DNA of 64,000 nt. It comes from Tachypleus tridentatus (lineage: Eukaryota > Arthropoda > Merostomata > Xiphosura > Limulidae). A program made the translations under genes and the position numbers. The notes beneath the pieces were generated by a model. It was not told the origin of the DNA. It saw nothing but the letters and a program-made list of their open reading frames with translations, and ran no database searches. Shown one piece after another: positions 47,501-53,734 of this stretch; positions within the stretch are counted from its first letter, which is position 1; each line of letters starts with the position of its first letter. The DNA lies in the NCBI RefSeq assembly GCF_004210375.1, contig NC_134837.1, positions 155,041,310-155,105,309 on the forward strand, in the 5' to 3' direction.

Positions 47501-48204
47501 TTTAAATTTCTTAAATTTATGATGCTTTTCTTTAATTTTTCCCTTAAACTATTTGTAAGGCAACCTGTTTTTTACTTACAGCTACCTTTTTCTTTCTATA
47601 AGGAACATGTGTACCTTGAATATTTAAAAATTTCCCACACCTGTTCACTGCCTCCAAATAAATCAGCTCACAATTCCCAACAAATAATTTTTATCGCATC
47701 CCTTCAAAACATTTTTTTAAAACTTGTAACCAAAATATTATTCCTTATCCCCACATGCAGCAAAAAAAACATCGAACCTAATACTAACAGAGCACTGGTA
47801 TTGCACCCAAATGTTCTCCAGTTTTTACCCCCCTCGATCATTGCTGTATTTTAAGTTAACAATAAATCTAAAATAACACTGTTTCTAATAGGTTCCTTGA
47901 CTAATTGGTGAAGAAAGCCATACTATTAATGTTAACAAACAAAAGTGTAGTGGCATCAATACTTCCTTACTAAATGATAAGTATAAACTTCTTTTTAACT
48001 TTATTGTCTCAAGTCGAAGTAGTTGTTCTTTGACTGGTTCAATTATATTTACCTACTTAGCTTACGTTTCATATAAGGATCACTAATACGAAAGTATTTA
48101 TTTTTTATTTACATAAAATTATAAAATAAAATAATACTTACTATACGACCTTCATCGTAAACTAATTCCTCAATTTTTAACAAAATTTCACTTTCAGTAA
48201 CCAT
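8565..48204 (-). CDS. POLD3: POLD3, DNA polymerase delta subunit 3 (13 coding exons)
   Basis: The coding exons, in transcription order, are 48204-48142, 41974-41919, 40209-40116, 36021-35914, 34547-34483, 24581-24464, 23664-23515, 19291-19210, 13088-12908, 11849-11818, 11350-11276, 9587-9405 and 8746-8565. They total 1389 nt, or 462 residues plus TAG. All introns are GT-AG and every junction is in phase. Residues 1-128 match the N-terminal region that binds POLD2: SYKTLSRIL...HVNTAKQ, HKVVIVPDDRLE, SIHIYSVQKA and SSPLFTTD. The middle is a Ser/Glu/Lys-rich linker. A basic KVKKRRR (323-329) may be a nuclear signal. Near the C terminus VTRTFVGDDGFMVTKK is followed by a perfect PCNA box, QISLMNFF (452-459). 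Family role: processivity subunit of Pol delta, shared with Pol zeta, in nuclear replication and translesion synthesis. The length is close to human POLD3 (466). I see no frame break. The introns are packed with mobile elements. Confidence 0.95.
9405..9587 (-). CDS. POLD3: POLD3 coding exon 12 (aa 342-403)
   Basis: The exon encodes a duplicated IPPTP motif (IIPPTP at 348-353, PIPPTP at 375-380) and then HIRVVTRTFVGDDGFM, the conserved C-terminal block (compare the human KSKTYLDGEGCIV). It ends ATGG|GTAAAA in phase 1. The acceptor (AAATCAAG) has a weak pyrimidine tract, but it is the only one nearby that keeps the frame. Confidence 0.9.
9588..11275 (-). other. POLD3 intron 11
   Basis: A GT-AG intron of AT-rich sequence. 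I recognise no mobile element or exon in it. Confidence 0.7.
11276..11350 (-). CDS. POLD3: POLD3 coding exon 11 (aa 317-342)
   Basis: The exon encodes EELQPKVKKRRRIVQMLNSD and then SESS. It aligns with the human KKRRRIKLPESDSSEDE block: a basic patch followed by acidic serines, a likely nuclear signal and kinase target. It is bounded by CCCACAG and GTG|GTATGT. Confidence 0.92.
11818..11849 (-). CDS. POLD3: POLD3 coding exon 10 (32-nt microexon)
   Basis: A short exon encoding RNKTSQASDES, bounded by TTTACAG and CAG|GTAATG. It enters with one base completing Arg and leaves one base that joins the next exon as Asp. The phase fits both neighbours exactly, which supports it despite its size. Confidence 0.82.
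11850..12907 (-). other. POLD3 intron 9
   Basis: A GT-AG intron that holds a minus-strand SINE at 12350-12605; the remainder is plain AT-rich sequence. Introns 10 (11351-11817) and 12 (8747-9404) are short and hold nothing recognised. Confidence 0.7.
12350..12605 (-). repeat. SINE family 1, near full-length minus copy
   Basis: The sequence reads as the reverse complement of the family: tail GTGCAGAGCTACAGGAGAGC, body with CACCCATTGTGAACTCTTGA, then the tRNA-like head (GATTTGAATCTGCAACCCTC) and a CCATGCCAGGCCC end. It lies in POLD3 intron 9, in the same orientation as the gene. Confidence 0.85.
12908..13088 (-). CDS. POLD3: POLD3 coding exon 9 (aa 246-306, linker)
   Basis: A low-conservation linker that is open throughout in the required frame. 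It starts after TTAATTAG and ends ATTAG|GTTTGA in phase 2. It contains a basic cluster (NKASKNKCMINKQK) that may help nuclear targeting. Confidence 0.82.
15815..16885. mobile_element. CACTA-type DNA transposon, copy A (defective)
   Basis: The termini are 5'-CACTAC...CATAGTG-3', flanked on both sides by TTA (15812-15814 and 16886-16888). A terminal CACTA motif with a 3-bp duplicated target is the hallmark of the CACTA/EnSpm superfamily. The ends form long imperfect inverted repeats of about 140-150 bp (15815-15955 against about 16734-16885), including TTTGCTTTTGTGACCT near 15920 and its complement AGGTCACAAAAGCAAA near 16762. The interior carries relics of a transposase-like gene on the minus strand. 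Copy B at 26.7-29.4 kb shares both ends and part of the interior. Confidence 0.82.
16055..16640 (-). pseudogene. CACTA-type transposase-like gene, fragment (copy A)
   Basis: The minus strand encodes pieces homologous to the ORF of copy B, broken by stops and deletions. The stretch at about 16055-16310 matches the part after the CYLCLWDSRD motif (for example HYNRKHWPQWTEFSVGRY). The stretch at about 16310-16600 holds a segment absent from copy B (RDLNDLIRNLPRS...RLKEWDLLDKSVQVTSQ), which in relatives I recall sits between the N-terminal zinc finger and the catalytic region. The plus-strand open frame at 16059-16448 is only its antisense. It cannot be functional. Confidence 0.7.
17953..18122 (-). 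repeat. SINE family 1, minus copy lacking the tRNA head
   Basis: Tail and body are present (GTGCAAAGCTACACAAGAGC; GCAGCTAGTCATCACCACCC; ATTATAATGCCCCCACA). The copy stops before the tRNA-like head, so it is incomplete at its 5' end. Confidence 0.82.
19210..19291 (-). CDS. POLD3: POLD3 coding exon 8 (aa 219-246)
   Basis: The exon encodes QLKQKQANVMSLFNKQTQK between ATCACAG and a GTAAGT donor. The NVMSLFNKQ stretch resembles the short Met/Phe motifs in the middle of vertebrate POLD3 (GIMGMFASK and MMSNFFGK), the second of which lies in the REV1-interacting part. Which one it corresponds to is unclear. Confidence 0.88.
21080..21650. repeat. diverged tandem direct repeat (two units, about 290 bp offset)
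   Basis: Two blocks share an order of motifs. Near 21100 and 21390 both have TTTTAAAATTATG followed by AAAAATCAACTGT. Near 21330 and 21630 both have CTTAATTGTTGATTTTAA. Similarity between these anchors is poor. It may be an old tandem duplication or repeated termini of a lost element. Confidence 0.4.
21950..23300 (+). mobile_element. Penelope-like retroelement relic (RT and GIY-YIG remnants)
   Basis: Conceptual translation in shifting plus frames shows Penelope-type reverse transcriptase motifs: a finger region like DFTEYIKSQDILVSFNTTGL, then MDLTTICLQSTNFQ, FYVQTDSLAMVSPLFPILAA (the family's Q-x-D-G-x-A-M-G-S-P-L-S) and later HFLKNSSTD. Further on, a GIY-YIG endonuclease-like part has ETYIGEMKRLTTRIK followed by SAIAEHTMSTGHKINW. 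Many stops and frameshifts make it non-functional. It lies opposite to POLD3 in intron 7. The order RT then GIY-YIG fits Penelope elements. I could not define the ends. Confidence 0.75.
23448..23506. repeat. TA/CA microsatellite
   Basis: An alternating TA tract runs into ATACATAC and a pure CA run of about 14 units. In the sense of POLD3 it is a TG repeat starting about 10 bases after the exon 7 donor. Confidence 0.95.
23515..23664 (-). CDS. POLD3: POLD3 coding exon 7 (aa 169-218, charged linker)
   Basis: The acceptor TTATTATAG|TCTTTAGG restores phase 0; the nearer TTTAG would shift the frame into a stop. The exon encodes a Glu/Lys/Asn-rich linker (SLGESNSPSIESETEND and on). The donor AAG|GTGTGA lies about 10 bases from a long GT repeat, which makes this boundary less certain than the others. 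Confidence 0.78.
24464..24581 (-). CDS. POLD3: POLD3 coding exon 6 (aa 129-168)
   Basis: The acceptor is CCTACAG. Only the frame demanded by exon 5 is open. It encodes LCGIRPIKVLEKQSQAEKV and a Ser/Lys-rich linker, and ends AAG|GTAAAA. It follows the family's largest intron here, of about 9.9 kb. Confidence 0.88.
25258..25960 (+). mobile_element. CR1-type LINE, 3' fragment
   Basis: Broken plus-strand frames match the region after the RT catalytic motif in CR1-like LINEs. They contain an FANDT remnant of FADD, then LGVLIDSLLSHPSN, a degraded YKSLVTPHTEYCVQ-like block, RLKSLKLFSIKKRRVRGNLT followed by EVFKI, and LSNRVVGLWNELPLGVVEA. Stops and frameshifts are numerous. The 5' part (endonuclease and most of the RT) is missing, as is usual for 5'-truncated LINE insertions. 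The final tail continues to about 25.96 kb. Confidence 0.78.
26745..27653 (-). mobile_element. mariner element, internally deleted
   Basis: The element is bounded by TA at 26743-26744 and 27654-27655. Its inverted ends are similar over about 30 bp: the left begins CAAGGGCTGTTCAACAAATA, and the right end in reverse begins CGAGGTCTGTTAAAAAAATA; both continue to GCGGACTG or GTGGACTG. At 909 bp it is about 400 bp shorter than a typical mariner, and the missing DNA falls within the transposase gene. The only defect I see is the internal deletion plus a small break near 27.03 kb, so it looks younger than the element it sits in. Confidence 0.88.
26807..27519 (-). pseudogene. mariner transposase, catalytic core deleted
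   Basis: On the minus strand, 27519-27082 encodes the N-terminal DNA-binding half: KLGKSATETFAMLNTAYGD, the CFKWHERFKDGRQSIEDDER-type linker, GRPSTSTD, then a second helix-turn-helix (RELAEECGISVGSCYEIL). It runs to about AAKFVPQ and then jumps to REFLAKHLITVLPQPP near 27.08-27.04 kb. After a frame break, 27001-26807 gives the C-terminal end (FPKLKRPLKGRRFETIPKIK to LEGVPDL). The stretch with the first two catalytic aspartates is gone, so it cannot transpose on its own. Protein length and order match the mariner family. Confidence 0.88.
27992..29010 (-). pseudogene. CACTA-type transposase-like gene, fragment (copy B)
   Basis: The minus strand holds three parts. About 29010-28810 has a zinc-finger-like N terminus (NAFCYICGQF, then GDQDKPWAPHFTC) with one stop. 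It ends at a possible donor (GTAAG at 28809-28805), and 28750 follows a TTTTAG acceptor. About 28750-28214 is an open stretch with VHLKEEYNSVKTLLEALKYD, VIGDFKMVAFLMGFQGGFTK, the FPCYLCLWDSRD motif and PLHIKLGLMKQFVTALDKES. About 28189-27992 gives KVHILDSHLDKFKENMGA and HQDIMDFER. The pattern (GD...L-x-G-x-Q-G...C-x-x-C-x-W-D) recalls the catalytic region of animal EnSpm/tnp2-like transposases. That name is inference; the family recurs as uncharacterised proteins in arthropods and Hydra, as I remember it. Confidence 0.72.
29631..29910 (-). repeat. SINE family 1, full-length minus copy
   Basis: The best-preserved copy in the window. Its tail is ATTTCACACAAAGCTACACA, its body has GGGAAGGCAGCTAGTCATCG and CCCCCACGGCTGAAAGGGCG, and its tRNA-like head has GATTCAAATCCGTTACCCTC and a CCATGCCAGGGC end. 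Confidence 0.9.
30480..33800. repeat. long purine-skewed region, unclassified
   Basis: For about 3.3 kb the plus strand is strongly enriched in A and G (runs of GAAGAAA, AAAAAGAT, GGAAGAG), so the complement is C/T-rich. This opens many overlapping minus-strand frames rich in Ser, Phe and Leu (for example 30834-31262, 32563-32853, 33328-33588), which look like composition artefacts. A similar texture returns at 38.0-39.7 kb. It may be one old, large repeat family; I cannot assign it. Confidence 0.5.
31313..31412. repeat. inverted repeat / hairpin with GGTCGAAACG loop
   Basis: Left arm 31313-31344 and right arm 31382-31412 pair over about 31 bases with only a few mismatches (ATATATGTAAAAACGGCTCA against ATATATGTAAAAGGGCTCGT, both then TTTGGGTT). 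The loop of about 37 bases contains AAGGTCGAAACGTGTTCGCT. The arms and the following CTCTACAAGTGGGTTTTCTC resemble terminal repeats that I associate with Penelope-like elements of chelicerates; that link is from memory. Confidence 0.75.
34483..34547 (-). CDS. POLD3: POLD3 coding exon 5 (aa 108-129)
   Basis: The exon encodes DSSPLFTTDVCD, equivalent to the human DSGPLFNTDYDI, then a hydrophilic stretch. It ends at CAGAA|GTAGGT in phase 2. Reading through to the next GT would create an immediate stop, so this donor is favoured. Confidence 0.9.
34548..35913 (-). other. POLD3 intron 4
   Basis: AT-rich GT-AG intron. The plus-strand frame at 35384-35707 has no recognisable similarity and lies wholly inside it. 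I see no repeat. Confidence 0.65.
35914..36021 (-). CDS. POLD3: POLD3 coding exon 4 (aa 72-107)
   Basis: The exon encodes HKVVIVPDDRLE and SIHIYSVQKANLK, which align without gaps to the human HKVAVVREDKLE and SIHVYSIQKAMLK. It is bounded by TTTAG and AAA|GTAAGT, phase 0 at both ends. Confidence 0.94.
36022..40115 (-). other. POLD3 intron 3
   Basis: A 4.1-kb GT-AG intron. The stretch at 36.0-38.0 kb is plain AT-rich sequence. From about 38.04 to 39.68 kb the plus strand again has the purine-skewed texture of 30.5-33.8 kb, with short minus-strand frames (38851-39117, 39177-39377) I do not believe. Confidence 0.6.
40116..40209 (-). CDS. POLD3: POLD3 coding exon 3 (aa 40-71)
   Basis: The acceptor is TTCTAG. 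The exon encodes LAVFLNKVNSEKVYACYLLA and more, matching the segment after the AKQ motif in the family (a helix followed by a strand ending in a Gly-Ser). The donor GAG|GTTTGA is weaker than the others but keeps phase 0 into the next exon. Confidence 0.88.
40210..41918 (-). other. POLD3 intron 2
   Basis: AT-rich GT-AG intron. A less AT-rich patch at about 41.23-41.50 kb may be an old repeat but matches nothing else I could find in the window. Confidence 0.55.
41919..41974 (-). CDS. POLD3: POLD3 coding exon 2 (aa 22-40)
   Basis: The exon follows a poly-T tract and CAG. It encodes VSYKTLSRILSIHVNTAKQ, the most conserved N-terminal block of POLD3, and ends at GCA|GTAAGT in phase 2. Confidence 0.93.
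41975..48141 (-). other. POLD3 intron 1
   Basis: A 6.2-kb first intron. It holds a CR1-type LINE fragment (45.83-47.25 kb). An unassigned repeat-like stretch at about 45.03-45.80 kb has ordered, non-AT-rich text such as GAAGAAAGAGTGAGTGAACA. Frames at 42102-42422 and 43277-43564 have no family resemblance and no codon support. Confidence 0.6.
45830..47250 (-). mobile_element. CR1-type LINE fragment (reverse transcriptase)
   Basis: Reading the minus strand from about 47.25 kb down, broken frames give the RT N-terminal block (QFLNNGQIPDDWMPANITPL, FKGDDKNCPSNYKPISLILV, MGKIFESLL), then a palm region with a decayed FADD position (near 46.48 kb), SEENVTALQKDLDHLSSWVN and KWQMGLNDSKC. Further on come EYKSKEVIISL and SLVRPHIEY, which also occur, less well kept, in the plus-strand fragment at 25.3-26.0 kb. 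Stops and frameshifts are frequent, and the endonuclease part is absent. It lies in POLD3 intron 1 in the same orientation as the gene. Confidence 0.8.
48142..48204 (-). CDS. POLD3: POLD3 coding exon 1 (aa 1-21)
   Basis: The exon reads from ATG at 48204 (MVTESEILLKIEELVYDEGR) and ends at ATA|GTAAGT, phase 0. It is equivalent to the human start, where a similar short acidic helix precedes VTYKWLS. No in-frame upstream ATG with family similarity is visible. Confidence 0.9.
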
Positions 48205-48208
48205 TTTC

Positions 48209-48220
48209 TTTTCCCGCGAA
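48209..48220. promoter_or_regulatory. E2F-like site upstream of POLD3 ATG
   Basis: TTTTCCCGCGAA, a good match to the E2F consensus TTTSSCGC, ends five bases before the POLD3 start codon on the transcribed side, so it lies in the 5' UTR or core promoter. E2F control is known for many replication genes; its use here is inferred. Confidence 0.6.
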
Positions 48221-48236
48221 CAATTCATCCAAAAGA

Positions 48237-48249
48237 AAGATGGCGCTGC
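48237..48249 (+). promoter_or_regulatory. YY1-like site in POLD3 promoter region
   Basis: AAGATGGCGCTGC resembles the AAGATGGCGGC motif bound by YY1 and often placed near transcription starts of housekeeping genes. It lies about 35-45 bases upstream of the POLD3 ATG, in the opposite orientation to the gene. Confidence 0.5.
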
Positions 48250-48697
48250 TGTTTACGGATATGAATATCTAGTATAAAATATTTCATCACATAACATAAT
48301 AAGGGGAAGAAATGTACAATAATAATATTAATTCATATTTAACATTACTAAAAACTAGGTTCCACTACTAAATCATATTAGTAAAAGTTTCTGTTGAAAA
48401 ATGCTATGCTACACGTATTGCAATTATAAAAATTTGGAGACAGCTTGAATGGATAATGAAGAAACCATTATAAATGTACGTTTCAACAAGAATATGCCAT
48501 CATTAGTAAAAACACAAACATGGAAACATAAAATTAATTTTAAGCATATTTAGATATTGAAGTATAGAATTTCACCTCTAATAGAAAGTAACCATAAAAA
48601 GAAACATTTAATATCAGAAGAGCTGTAAAATGTTGATATGTTCAGAAATGTTCTATACATAAACAGTAATCTTGCATAAAACGTATGGGGCTGTTGT

Positions 48698-48775
48698 AGT
48701 TTGTAGTTAAGCACAAAGCTTCACAAAGAGCTATCTGTGCTATGTCCATCATGGGTATCAAAATCCGGTTTACTG
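48698..48775 (-). repeat. SINE family 2, minus fragment
   Basis: This is the reverse complement of the family seen at 470-597: TTAAGCACAAAGCTTCACAA, CTATCTGTGCTATGTCCATC, then the B-box side (GGGTATCAAAATCCGG). The head beyond is lost. Confidence 0.65.
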
Positions 48776-49849
48776 CATTTTTTCCAATTCCGTTTTGTTA
48801 TTTTCTCAACTTGTTTATTGATACATTTACGGAAAGTTCTTTCTAGTGCATATAGCCTTATATTATGTGCAATATAATTGATACATTATCTGTTAAGCAC
48901 TGTCTTCTCATATGTGAGTGTATGTTAGACATCACGAAAAATCTAGTAAGAGTTTGTTTTTAAAGTAACGCATGGTTAACTGTGTGATTCTGATTAAGAG
49001 ATCCGACTTTTTATCAGCACATAGTTGCTTCATACATTCATTGCTAATATACGGTATCACCCATGTCTCTGGAAAATTTGTTTACCCATATTTCTGTTTT
49101 TAATTTTATGTATTTATTGTCTTCTCGCTGTATTTTTATTTGTTTTATAATCGTTGAAAATGTGCTATGTACGTATTATACAAAAAAGGAAACTACTCAG
49201 AAGAATGGAACTCCGAATTTTAACGTTATAAGTCCTCAACCTTCAAGCTAAGCTAGTAGAAGGGACACATTTAATGAATGTACATCAATGGAAATACGAT
49301 TTTTATAACACCGAATTCATTAGTTTTATTTTCTGAAACTTCGTGTTACAAAGCAATTTTATTTAGATGTAGTGTGTAAAAGGAATATTTACTGTGTCAG
49401 TTAATATATTTAAAACTTTATGATCCCAACTATCGCAAACTGTTTACAATAAACAAATCGATGCGCCATCGATCGGTTTAAAAATTTACAATGAATATGA
49501 AAACCTTTGTTTATTTATGTTTCTTACATCTGAAAAAAGTGGTTATTATTTACTTTTTATCATTTCTTTATTTTATAGAATAAAAAACAAACATGGTTTT
49601 TACGAAACTTTTCTCAAGAATGCCCATAGGTTAATATTTGGGAATGGTGGATAGGACTGAAGAACGAAACTTCTAAAATATGCTAACATGTATAAAGTAA
49701 AAATAAAAGTAAGTTGAAAAATTCAATTGATTTCTCCTAAGATGTTGCTTTTAATTTTTTCTGGAATTTGTTGTGCACACTAAGAGATTTAGACATTTTA
49801 GCAGTATGAGGGAGGTCCAAAGACTTCCTTGTCAAACCTATTAAAAAGG

Positions 49850-50830
49850 AAGAAAAGATACTAGTGTAATTATGACATTTTCAACATAAGGTCCTCCTAA
49901 GTCTATACGCATGCGCCAGCGGTGCTTTAATGCCTTTATACCCTTCTTGATCCTCAATCCATGACTATAAGGTATGTATGAGCAATCCCCTTCTGTTTCC
50001 TTTAATTTCTTAACTCAAATTGTTGATTAAGGACACAAAGTAATCTCCTGTAACAGTTTAGCCCTTTTCTAAATGATCAATTGGTAAGACATCCTTGGCA
50101 TTTTAAAAAATTGAAGTCATGACCTTCCTTTGGCTGGGTAAACTTAGGTGTTTGCGTTTCACACTGTGCATTTTTTCTCTTGATTGAAGTGTTCGACACA
50201 TGTTTCATCGACTGTTACGAATCCATTGAAACCTTTGGAGAAGGAGTTGTCTTTCAACAACTCTGATCCACTTTTGCCCCAGTGACAATATTTTCGGAAC
50301 CCATCTGGTACCAACCTTATTAATGCCTAAACTGTCACTAAAACGTTTGCTGCAGTACTTTTATCAAATCTAATTTCCTGCTTCTTAATAGTAATTCTTC
50401 TATCATATATAACCATTTTTTTCCTTAGTTGCCCACAAAGTTACACAATGGACTATCTGTGCTCTACCCACTATGGCTATCAAAACCAGGTTTCTAGTTT
50501 TGATAGTCCTCAAACAAACTACTGTGTCACTGAGGGAAATATATAACAGAATAATCAAATTTATCTATAATTTCTGTTGTGGTCGATGTCGATGGCCAAC
50601 CTGACCTCGGATCATCTTCACATGATTATCTATAGCGCTTAAACTCAGCGTGACACTTTTCTTTACTGTTTAATATACAAGTGCACCCTCTCTTAGTCTT
50701 GTTTCAATTTCCTGGTGAATTTCTTGAGATGTCATTTTCATTTTTTAACAAAATATTTTATCATGGCACGAAATTTAATCTTTTCTCTGACGTTTAATAC
50801 CGCAAACTTCTTTTTTGTTTCAAAAATCCG
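49850..50830 (-). pseudogene. old mariner-type transposase relic
   Basis: Minus-strand frames, heavily broken, follow mariner order. Near 50.66-50.58 kb there is CHAEFKRYR and DDPRSGWPSTSTT. Near 50.41-50.38 kb is RRITIKKQEIRFDKS. Near 50.20 kb, VDETCVEHFNQEKK marks the first catalytic aspartate. Near 49.93 kb, IKALKHRWRMRIDL is the C-terminal end. A SINE interrupts it at 50423-50537. I could not match terminal inverted repeats. It is more decayed than the mariner at 26.7 kb. Confidence 0.65.
50423..50537 (-). repeat. SINE family 2 inserted in the mariner relic
   Basis: The sequence has GCCCACAAAGTTACACAATG, CTATCTGTGCTCTACCCACT, ATGGCTATCAAAACCAGG and a terminal CACTGAGGG. The mariner similarity stops on one side and resumes on the other, so the SINE entered later. 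Confidence 0.65.
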
Positions 50831-51065
50831 CAACACACAAAATAAGCTAGTTAAGTTGTAGATTACGTGTACTCATTAAAAGGTTAAAACATGATATTTA
50901 TCTGAAAACACCATACATTCCAGTTTTTGCAGGTCGAGCCGCGAAAGTTTCCAACAACTTTCGTAAAGTCAGAGAAAAAACTATCTTTACTCTAACCCAC
51001 TATCATTATTATCAGAATGATCTCGTATTACGTCATGTTGTTTTTTTTCGAGTTGATCGACCAAA

Positions 51066-51185
51066 CTCTCAAATCAAGAGTGGGGCGAAGGGAAAGTTCA
51101 TCTTTCTGAGCACCCCCAGTTATCTCTATCTCCTCTGGGATGGAGGATTTTAAACCGAAATAACTGTCAGTATTTTGGTTGTTTG
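51066..51185. repeat. direct repeat, unit 1 (left of gag-like ORF)
   Basis: The pattern AGAGTGGGGCGAAGGGAAAG, TTCTGAGCACCCCC, then TTTTAAACCGAAATAACTGT recurs in the same order and orientation at 52455-52575. Identity is modest, with gaps. Confidence 0.5.
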
Positions 51186-51289
51186 TTTTTCAGTTTGTGT
51201 GAATTCCTCGCTGACATGTTGCATTTATTGTACAAGCTTCCTTCTACGCCAACATCATCAGTCCCCCGGTAATTCTTGACGGATTACCG

Positions 51290-51901
51290 TTGGATTTCTC
51301 CCCTTGCCAGATTATTGCCTTCATCGACCAACATAAACTCAACGTCTCAGTCGATCCTAGGAAAACAAGAATCCTTCGTCGAGGAGATATAGTACTGCAG
51401 CCTTCAACATTTCAGGGCCATACTTACCTATGTAAACCGTGGAATGCAAACATCAACGTCCAGTGCTGTCCCACCAAAAGTTCCAGTAGCTTATACTCGA
51501 TTTTTATTAAGAACGCTTATCTCCCCATAACCCTAGTCGAAATACAACATACTCTGGAAACAACCAAATCCTCGAATCTCCATGCAACCCACAGAATACA
51601 CTCCAAGACCACAGGATTACTAACTTATTTTGTAAAAGTCGTGACTCAGCAAAAACAGGTAGCTAATTACATACTCAACCACGGATGCACCCTACATTAT
51701 TTTCAGTTTAGTTCCGAACGTTCCTGGCGTCGACCGCCCCCACTTCAACATGTCAAGTCTGTCAATGAGAGTACCCCTCGTCCAATAAGCTTTTCAACTC
51801 CATTGATGCCTATTATCTCTGCTGCCAGCAGCATACATTCATTCAACTCTAGGAAGAAAGACAAGGATACTCTGACCAACGTTGACATTAATATCCAATA
51901 G
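51290..51901 (+). pseudogene. gag-like ORF of a retroelement, truncated
   Basis: A 203-codon open frame, less AT-rich than its surroundings. It looks like the gag-like first ORF of arthropod non-LTR elements. A basic/mixed N-terminal domain is followed by YFVKVVTQQKQVANYILNHG and then RRPPPLQ, which in the family leads straight into the first Cys-rich zinc knuckle. Here the frame passes into HVKSVNE, while the +1 frame at the same place reads Cys-Gln-x-Cys-Gln, so a one-base shift has destroyed the knuckles. No reverse transcriptase follows within the next kilobase. Start and extent of the original protein are uncertain. Confidence 0.55.
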
Positions 51902-52454
51902 CGACCAATTCCGAAGAATACAGCCATAAGTCATACTCAACCGATACAAGTTAAGGTCACAGAAGCGTCAGCCACAACAGACATCAACGTCACGTTCAGT
52001 AAGAAGACACCAATCGTCTCAGACAGAAATTGAACGACTCATCGATACAGATAGAATTGATCACTGTTTTATATCTACGAACAGTCTATCTTTATCCTTC
52101 TGGTACCTTAAATTGGCCTTTTGACCCGTCGTTGACTTAACTCATGCATTTTACCGTTGTGTATGTTGTTGTTGTTTTTTTAAAGCTCTACTAACCATGA
52201 TTTCCTTTACAGCAACTTCCGGGCACGGTCAGAGTAGATCATTCGACACCCTCATCGTGAAAGTGGGTTTTCTCGGAGTACTCCCGTTTCCCCCCACAGC
52301 AAATTCTGAGGCTTTTGGATTTACAAATCCCCATCCTCTTGTGTTTTTGGGACAATATCTAACCTCTCGCAGGCCACCAACAGATGTTTGTCAGCAGTAT
52401 AATCTGGTATACTTAGAATTCTTTCGGTTTAGCCATTAATCACTAGCCCAGCAC

Positions 52455-52575
52455 GAAATTTAACTTTGAGTAGGGCCAAAAGAAGGACTCTTCTGAGCGC
52501 CCTCGATTGCTTTGCGTTTCTTTCTGAGGTGCAAAGTGTTAAATCGAAATACCTCCCACGATTTTTATTTATTTT
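52455..52575. repeat. direct repeat, unit 2 (right of gag-like ORF)
   Basis: GAGTAGGGCCAAAAGAAGGA, TTCTGAGCGCCCTC, then TGTTAAATCGAAATACCTCC parallels unit 1. The pair may be terminal repeats, or repeated promoter units, of the element that supplied the gag-like ORF. Confidence 0.5.
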
Positions 52576-53150
52576 CAGTGTGCTTTCAAAACTTTGCCAT
52601 GCAAAAGACTTGGAAAGTTGCATTTTATAGTTTTGATATTATGGGAACTCGTATGTGTATAACTAACCCCGGCCTGGAATAACTCTCGGTGGCCATGAAT
52701 ACATGTGTTACTACAGTTGTACCAAGAACTTAAAAAAATTGTATCCTTTTTCTTGAAAGTCATATAGTAAATCAGTAAGACACTTTACATCTGACAAGAC
52801 ACTTTATTCTCCTTGTCTCTATAAAGGTGTGAAACTCATTTTAAAATATCGCTCGTCATGGTTAAAATAAGCATCATGCAGCTTAGCTTCAATTATTTTG
52901 TTGCTTATTACAGTTGTATTCAAAGCTTTAATTAACTGTCTCTTTTTATCTCAAAAGTCTGCACAGGCTAGTTCAGTTACTTTAAAACCCAATTTATAAG
53001 ACAACTAATTTTTCCTATTTCTCTTGTTACAATACAGTTGTGAAACAATACTACAGGAATCACTCACATGCTAGCTAATTTTCACAAAGTAACTATTTTC
53101 ATGATTAAGCTTTAATTCACTTGCACTCACTTGATTGCCTATATACACAG

Positions 53151-53181
53151 CTCTCTCTCTCTCTCTATATATATATATATG
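53151..53181. repeat. CT/TA microsatellite
   Basis: A CT run of about seven units passes directly into a TA run of about eight units. Confidence 0.9.
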
Positions 53182-53734
53182 TATAAACCCCAAACCCAGC
53201 TGAGACCTCGAATTTTCTTCAAACTACAGGTCGTATGATGTAACAATATTCACTTTCAGTAACGAGAAAGAATACCGAAGATTCGAGTCACATAATGCCA
53301 ACAATATTACTAAAGCCAAATACAACAATCAAACTGCATACACAACGTACAACTCGCACCAAGTTACGTAATGAAACTTGTCACAACTACTCCCTTCAAA
53401 ATAATTAACTTTTATCACTCTTGCAATAAAAAACTAAACAATAATTAAACACTATGTAACAAAATAAATTAAATAATAACACTTATACTAATGTATTGTT
53501 TATCGAACAACCAGAAATCAACAGTGAAGACCAAACAAGTCAGGGATAAAGCAGTATACGAGCACAGATCAGGAATAGGTTACAAGGAAATTTCAAAGTG
53601 GAAAGAGCTTCATACCCCTTAGTCACTATCCAGATCTTGCCGTCCTTCCAAACTATGCTGACAGACAAGCAGGAAACAGGTTAGGGATGCCACTGTGTAG
53701 ATAACAGTGACAATGAAAAATTTATAAAGTTCCA

